Positions 57,430 through 64,000 of a DNA stretch of 64,000 bases are shown here, piece by piece. The notes under the pieces were generated by a model. It searched no databases and was not told where the DNA came from. It was given only the letters and a program-made list of their open reading frames with translations. Position numbers and translations under genes: made by a program. Source of the DNA: Orbilia blumenaviensis (lineage: Eukaryota > Ascomycota > Orbiliomycetes > Orbiliales > Orbiliaceae); contig JAVHNS010000003.1 in NCBI GenBank assembly GCA_036872755.1, positions 248,001 to 312,000 on the forward strand. The letters run 5' to 3'. How positions within the stretch are numbered: position 1 is the first letter of the stretch; every line of letters begins with the position of its first letter.

Positions 57430-60400
57430 GTTTTAAAATTGATTATTATTTTAAGTTCATTTACAAAAGAGATTAGTTTAAAAATCTATATTATTTTAAA
57501 AAAAAATGTGGTTTAAAAATTTATGATGATTTTCAAATTAAAGGTGTTTTAAATTTTGAAATTCTTTTTATTATGATTATAACTTAAATTAAAAATATCT
57601 TAATTTTTAAACTATCTTTTTATAATTGTAATTTTTAATTAAAAATATCTTATTTTATATGTATCTTAATATATAATTATAATTTTTAATTTAAAATAGT
57701 TTAAATTTAAACTATTTTTATAAACAAAAATAATTTTATAAGAAGTTAATTTAGTATTAAAATAATTTTAACCTATTTTAAATTTATTTTAAAAATGTTT
57801 TAAATTAAAATAATGTTTTACAATAAAAATAAGTTTAATTAAAAATATTTTTATTTTATAATATATTCTATTTCTTTCTTTCCTCCTCCTCCTCCCTTCC
57901 CCTTCTCCCTTCCCTCCTCTTACTTTTTTTCCAAAATTAAAAATATTAATTCAAAATAATATCAATTAAATAAATTAAAAAATATATTAATAAAAAATAT
58001 TTAAATAATTAACTTATTATTTAAATTTTAAAAATTAAAATTTAAAAATAAATATATTTTTTTAAAATTAAATATATAATATTTAATATATTATTTATTA
58101 AAATATAAAAAATTAATTAGTCAAATATTTAAATATTAAAAAAAATTGATTTTTAATATACCATATTAAAATTTTAATAATTTTTTAATTAAAAAATATA
58201 ATAAAATTAATTTCAAAATATTAATTTTAAAAAATATAAAATTAAATAAATATATTAAAATAAAATGAATATATTAATTAGAAAATTATTAAATAAAGGC
58301 AGAAAAGCTTTAAATTAAAAAAAACATTTAAAATTTTAATTAACTACTATTTTCTAATATTTAAAAAAAAAATAAGAATATAAAAAAAATATTTATTTAA
58401 TTAATTTAATAAGAATAAAAATACATAACACCTGAATAATTAAAAAAATTAGTTAAATTATTAAAGTTATCTTAAGTAAGTAAGTAAATGTTTTATAAAC
58501 AGAAAAATTTAAAATATAGGAGCTAGATTTAAAAATGGAAATCAAAAACTGAAAATTAAAAACTAAAAATTAATTTTAATATTAATATTTAATATAGAAA
58601 ATATATGACAAAAAATAATTAACTTTTATTTAAAAATTGGAAATTAATTTTAATATTAACATTTAATAAAAAAGATATATAATAGAAAATTATTTTTAAT
58701 AGATATTAAAAAATTATTTCATTTGTTAAATATAGTTTCCTTTAATATTGAAAATGAAGTAAAAAGATAATAGTAAAATAGCAAATAATAACACTATATT
58801 TTAATTATTATTTAATTATTATTAAATATATTATAAAATTAGATTTTTGTTAATAAATTATAATAATTTAATTAAGATGAAAATTTTTTAATATTTAAAT
58901 CAATACATAAATATTATTAATATTTAAGCAAATTAAGGAATAAAAACTTAGATTTGAACAAATATTCCTAATACTATTATAAACAATTTTTATAAAATAC
59001 CTAGATTACCAAGAATATAATTATTAAAAACATTATTATTAAAAATATTATTGTTGGAAATACTATTGTTAAAGATATTATTAGTAATTAAAGAAATAAT
59101 TCTTTTGTAATAATAGTAAATTTTTATTAACAATTTTAAAATATTAATATTAAGATTTTTATAAATAATTATTAATTTTTAAATAAATAATTAATCTTGA
59201 TTTTTAAAACTTAATTTAGTAAAATATTAAGAGTTTTTAAATTTATTATTAAAAATATAATTTATAGTTTTTAAATTTTAATAAAAATTAATATTATTAA
59301 AAATTAATAATAATTTAATTTTAAAATTTAAATATAAAAATATAATAAAAATAATGTTTTTAAATATATTTGGTGTGATTTAATAAAGATAATAAATAAG
59401 TTTAATTATATATAAGAAATTTTTAATATAAATATTATTTATAATATTAAAAATTATTTAATAGAATTTATTATTTTTTAATAAATTAATTTAAATATTA
59501 TATTTATTAAATTTAATAATTTTTTAATAATAATTTTTATATTTTTTTTTATTAATAAAATAAAAAACATTTTGGAAAGTTTTAAAATTTTTTATAATAA
59601 AATAAAAATAAAATTTAAGATGTAAATTTGGGAAAATTTATTATTTTTATTATTTATTAGCTTTTTATATACATATTATAAATTAAATTAAATTATAATA
59701 ATATTTAAAATTAAAAAAAATAATTTATTATTAATTATTGAAAAATATATATATTTTATTAATATATAATAAATTAATTATAAATTAAATATAAATATAT
59801 ATAATTATATTTTTAATTAAAAAATTATTTTTTTTTATTAAAAATTTAAAATTAATATTATTACTTAAATATTTAATAATATAAGATTTTATAATTTTAA
59901 TATTAAAATATATATAAAAAATAAAAAATATAATTAAAAATATTTTAAAAATTTCTTTATAAAAAAAGATTTTTTTATATATATTAAAATTTTAAATTTT
60001 AAATTAATTTTTTAAAAAAATAATTAATTGGAAAAATTTATTAAAAATCTTTTTACTTTTTTTTATAAAAATATAATTGATTAGAATGTTAATATATTGA
60101 GTTTTTATTTTTTTAATTTTAGAATAATAAAATTTTATTGATTAGTAATAATAAAAATTTAAGATTTTTTAAATTAATATTAAAAAATTGGGTTAGTTGT
60201 TATTAAATCTAAATTCTTTAAAAATATTATTTTTATTTTTTTTAAATGTAATTATAATTTTAATAATTTTTATTTTTTTTATTATATATTTATAGTATTG
60301 TTTTTATTTAATTATATTATTAAAATTTATATAATTATTATTAAATAATAATAAATAATATATATAATTATATATTAATTAATAATTTTTAATATTAATA

Positions 60401-63400
60401 TTTTTTGTATATTGAAATATATCAACAACAATTACCATATTAAATATTATAATAATAATAATAATATTATTATTATTTATTATTATGATTTCTTATTTCA
60501 ATTCAATCTATTAATTTTATAAGATATTGTAAAAAATGTTGAATAAATATCTAAAAAATCTAAGTATAATATATTCCTAATTAATATACTATTTTTATAT
60601 ATATAAAAATAAATTTATTAAAATAGAATAAATTTTAATAATTATATTATAAAATTAAAACTAAATATTAAAATCATCCATGAATATAAAACAAAAAATA
60701 AAAATAATATTATTTATTTTAAAAAATTTATTAATTAAATATTTTTGTATAAATTTTTTAATTTTGAATTCAACTTATAATAAATTTTATTTATTTTACA
60801 TATAAATTATGCAACAAAATGAATTATAAATATAAATATAAGTTAAAATACTATAAAATAAAATAATTATAAATTTTAGTGAGGGGATGGAGCGGTTTGG
60901 AGCGGTTTGATGGGTCTGTAAGTTCAAACTATGTGGACTATAAATTTAAAAAATTAAGTTCATAAATTGTTTTATAAATTTAAAATTTTTATTAAATTAT
61001 TTTATATAATTTAATGGATTTGAAAATTATAAATTGCTTTAAGTTTATGGAGTTTTATGGATTTATTAAAAATAGATTATTATAAAAATACTATATTATA
61101 TAATATTAATTATTAAAATTATTAAAATTTATAAATATATTTGATAGATATTTTATTAATATTTTTAAAATAATAATAATAAAAATAATAATATTTATTA
61201 TAAGTAAAGATAATAATATTTATTATAAATAAAAATAATAATATTTATTATAAATAAAAATAATAATATTTATTATTATAGTTTTAATAAATTAATATGT
61301 TAATTTATTTTAAATTAAAAAGTATATAAAATATATTAAATAAATAATTTTATTTTATATTTTAAATTTTTTAATAAATAATTTTTAAACTAAAGTTAAA
61401 ATATGTTTTCTTATTTTAAATTTTTTTTTTTTTTTTTTTTTATAAATAATTTTTTTGTTGATTTTTATTTTAAAATTATATTTATTATTTTTATATTTTT
61501 TTTTTTTTTATTTTCAGAAATTTTAGTTATTTTATTTAATATTATTTTGTTATTTAAAATTTTTTATTTTAATTTAAATTTTTTTTTAAATAAATAATTT
61601 AAGAAATATTTTTTTTATTTTTACCATTAAAATCAATTAATTATACTTTATTAAATAATATTAAATTAAAAATAATTTTATTAATAAATAACAATATTCT
61701 TAACTTTATTAAATATTCTTTCAAAATCCACTAAAATAACTAATACTACTAAAATATTTTTTACTATTATTATAAAAACAAAATATTTTTTTTTTAAATT
61801 TTTTTAATTTTTTAAAAAATTTTTAATACTAATAATTTCTTTTTTTAAAAATTATTTTATTTTATTTAATTTTAAAATTTAAATATTCTAATTAAAAAAT
61901 TTAAAAAAAAAATTAATATTAAAAATACTAACAAAATTATTAAAATTAAACTATTATTTTTAAATAACTATATTTAAAATTTCAAAATTAATTTTTTTTT
62001 TCTCATCTTCTTCATACTTAATATATTATTAAATATAAAAAATAAAAAATTCATTTTCATAAATATCCTTATATACTACCCTATCCTTATTAACACTCCA
62101 ATCCAAATTTAAATAAAAATCTAACTTAATTATTAAATTTATTACATAATCTAAATTATAAAATAAATTTTTTAAATAATAAATATTATTATAATATTTT
62201 TTAAATTTTTATAAAACCTTATTAAAAATAATTATAAAATTAATTTTTTATTTAATATATTTTTTTTATAATATTTTAAAAATATTTTTGAAATATTTAA
62301 AAAAATTATTATAAATTTTTTAAATAAAAATAATAATTAATTTTTAATAATTTAATATTATTAAAATTATAATATAAAAAAAATTTAAAATTATTATAAT
62401 ATAATAAATTTAATTTTATTTTCTATAAATTAAAAAAATAATCAAAAATTTAAATTTTAATTTTATTTATTTTATAAAAATTAATTTTAATTAAATAATT
62501 TAATTTAATATTAAAAAAATTAAATTTTATTATATTTAAATATTTTAAATTATAAATATTAAAATTATATTATTTTTTATATTTAATAATTTTTTTTTAA
62601 ATTTAAAATAATTTTATATTTTTTTAAATATTTTTAATTATTAAAAAAATTAATTAATAGTTTTGATTAATATTTAAATTTAAAATAATTTAAAATGTTA
62701 AATTTATTATAAAAAACATATTTAAATTATAAAATAAATTAATATATTAATTTATTATAAAAAATAGTTAGTTTATTTTTTGAAGAGTTTTGTGGAATAA
62801 AGTTTTAATTTTTTTTAGTTTTTGAAAATTTTTTTGAAAAAAAACAGAGATTTTAATATTATTATTTTGTAAGATAGCTTCTATTTTTTTAATAAATATT
62901 TTAATTATTAATTAAATAATATAAATTAAATAAAAAATGTGAAATTTTCTTTTATTTTATTTAATTGTAATATACTTTTTAATAATAAAATTGAAAAATT
63001 AAAATTTATTAACTTTATAATAAAAATTTTTTTTTTAAAAATATCTTCCAAAATAGAAATCATAATAAAATTATTAATTACATTGTTAATAATGATATTA
63101 AATAAATGGTTTTTAATGTTAAATTATTTTAAAATAACCTTTATTATATTAACAATTTTAATATTAATATATTTATTAATTAAATATTTAAAATTAAAAA
63201 AAATTTATTGTAATTTTTATTTTAAATTAATTCAATATTTCATTATAATAAAAAAAAAATAATGGTTTAGAAAACTCCATATATTAATAATTAAAAATAT
63301 ATTGTAAATATTTTTAAATTTTATTTTAATTTTTTGCTTAATTAAATTATATTTTTTTTAAGAAGATTTTTTATTAATTTACTTGATGGGAAATCAGTTT

Positions 63401-63688
63401 TAACATTAAATTTCAAAAAAAAACATAGTTATTGAAAAATTTTATTATTTATAGTTTTAAAATTTAAATTATTAATAATTAAAAGTTTTAAAATCATTAA
63501 ATAAAATTTATGTTTGTTATAATTAATAATTTTTAAAATAGAAATATTTTTATTTAATTAATTTAATTAAAATATGTATTTTAAATTTTAAAATAAATTA
63601 ATATATTAAGTTACTATTTACTTTTTGTAGAAAGTTAATTACCCTATTAAAAATTAATTTTTTGATTTGTTTCTAAAAATACTCTTTC
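57430..63688. repeat. Extreme AT-rich, gene-free block (probable RIP-degraded repeat DNA)
   Basis: About 6.3 kb composed almost only of A and T. It contains no plausible gene. The two longer frames (61403-61597 and 62939-63262) are Phe/Ile/Leu/Asn/Lys-only strings expected from AT-rich DNA. G and C are depleted unequally in different blocks: no G from 61604 to 62289, no C from 59211 to 59567. In Pezizomycotina this state typically results from repeat-induced point mutation of transposons, often next to centromeres, telomeres or effector islands. No transposon protein can still be read. Mitochondrial origin is unlikely because no mitochondrial gene is present and both borders blend into nuclear-type sequence. 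Confidence 0.75.
57867..57935 (+). repeat. Polypyrimidine tract in the AT block
   Basis: A C/T-only stretch (apart from two A residues) inside the AT-rich block. It contains no CpA on the plus strand and no TpG, so neither strand offers the CpA context that RIP prefers. This may explain why its cytosines survive. Confidence 0.7.
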
Positions 63689-63800
63689 ATAATTGTCACG
63701 GCCAGCCATACTAGATATGTCTTGGCGTGTCAAACATAAGTCTGTTTAATTCTGGGTTCAATTTACAGATTAGATTTATAGTATAAATATTTGGATTATA
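63689..63800. other. Normal-composition island, possible start of a repeat
   Basis: About 80-110 bp with ordinary base composition at the right end of the AT block, opening TTGTCACGGCCAGCCA. The word TGTCACGG at the start recalls the 5' end of some fungal Gypsy-type LTRs, which begin with TG. AT-rich sequence resumes and the window ends before a second copy could be seen. Confidence 0.3.
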
Positions 63801-64000
63801 AGTTTGGAAGTAAACCAAATTAAAACTAGATTGTTTGTAAATATGTTATATTAATAATATATTTTTAAAATAAATTATATAAGAAGTATTATATATAGTT
63901 TAATATATTATATATATATAATATTTATTTAAATATATAATATTTAAATTTATAAATAATTTATATTTATATAAATAATGTTTATGTATATAAAAATTTT

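Noticed and set aside
61403..63262. Two AT-block frames of 64 and 107 codons
   Set aside because: They use only Phe, Ile, Leu, Asn, Lys and Tyr-type codons, as expected in A/T-only DNA with few stops.
57430..63688. Mitochondrial DNA or a NUMT
   Set aside because: No mitochondrial protein, tRNA or rRNA could be read, and G/C loss is strand-polar, which fits repeat mutation better.

Overview
The window looks like nuclear DNA of a filamentous ascomycete (Pezizomycotina). It has short introns (48-163 nt) with GTRNGT donors and CTAAC-like branch points, a CFEM-GPI protein, F-box expansions, a fungal DOCK-family exchange factor (yeast Dck1 type) and a Gfd2/YDR514C-type exonuclease-fold protein. 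The last ~6.3 kb is an extremely AT-rich block of the kind left by repeat-induced mutation in such genomes. I cannot name the genus.

Layout. 0.5-17.5 kb is an accessory-looking cluster of six F-box genes on both strands. Three (509-1558, 12140-13123, 16570-17451) form a single-exon subfamily with an N-terminal F-box and a novel C-terminal region. Three (3117-4968, 5716-7769, 9595-11494) are spliced F-box/leucine-rich-repeat genes whose first intron cuts the F-box at the same place. Two of them share all three intron positions and a C-terminal domain. A CFEM-GPI surface protein (13473-14589), recoverable only by joining three exons, sits inside the cluster. Long gene-poor stretches lie between these genes.

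19.7-32.7 kb holds a disordered S/T-P-rich protein, a Q/P-rich protein, one doubtful membrane-protein fragment and much sequence without a recognisable gene. 32.7-57 kb is a more conventional gene region: a small SET protein, a BTB protein, the 2113-residue DOCK-type exchange factor (four exons), a secreted protein built of Lys-Thr-Asp repeats, a large acidic-tailed protein of unknown function with an in-frame TAG, and a DEDDh exonuclease-fold gene. Between these lie a (GGGTA)5 telobox-like run and a ~470 bp inverted-repeat structure.

57.4-63.7 kb is gene-free and close to pure A/T. It has long runs lacking one of the two remaining bases, including 686 nt with no G, so depletion is strand-polar. 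A small normal-composition island at ~63.69 kb may be the start of a less mutated repeat.

Functional links are limited. The F-box proteins would feed SCF ubiquitin ligases, and the BTB protein could be a CUL3 adaptor. The DOCK protein would activate a Rac/Rho5-like GTPase. The CFEM and KTD-repeat proteins are surface or secreted. Exon joins were worked out by hand from splice consensus, reading frame and paralogue comparison; no transcript evidence was available.
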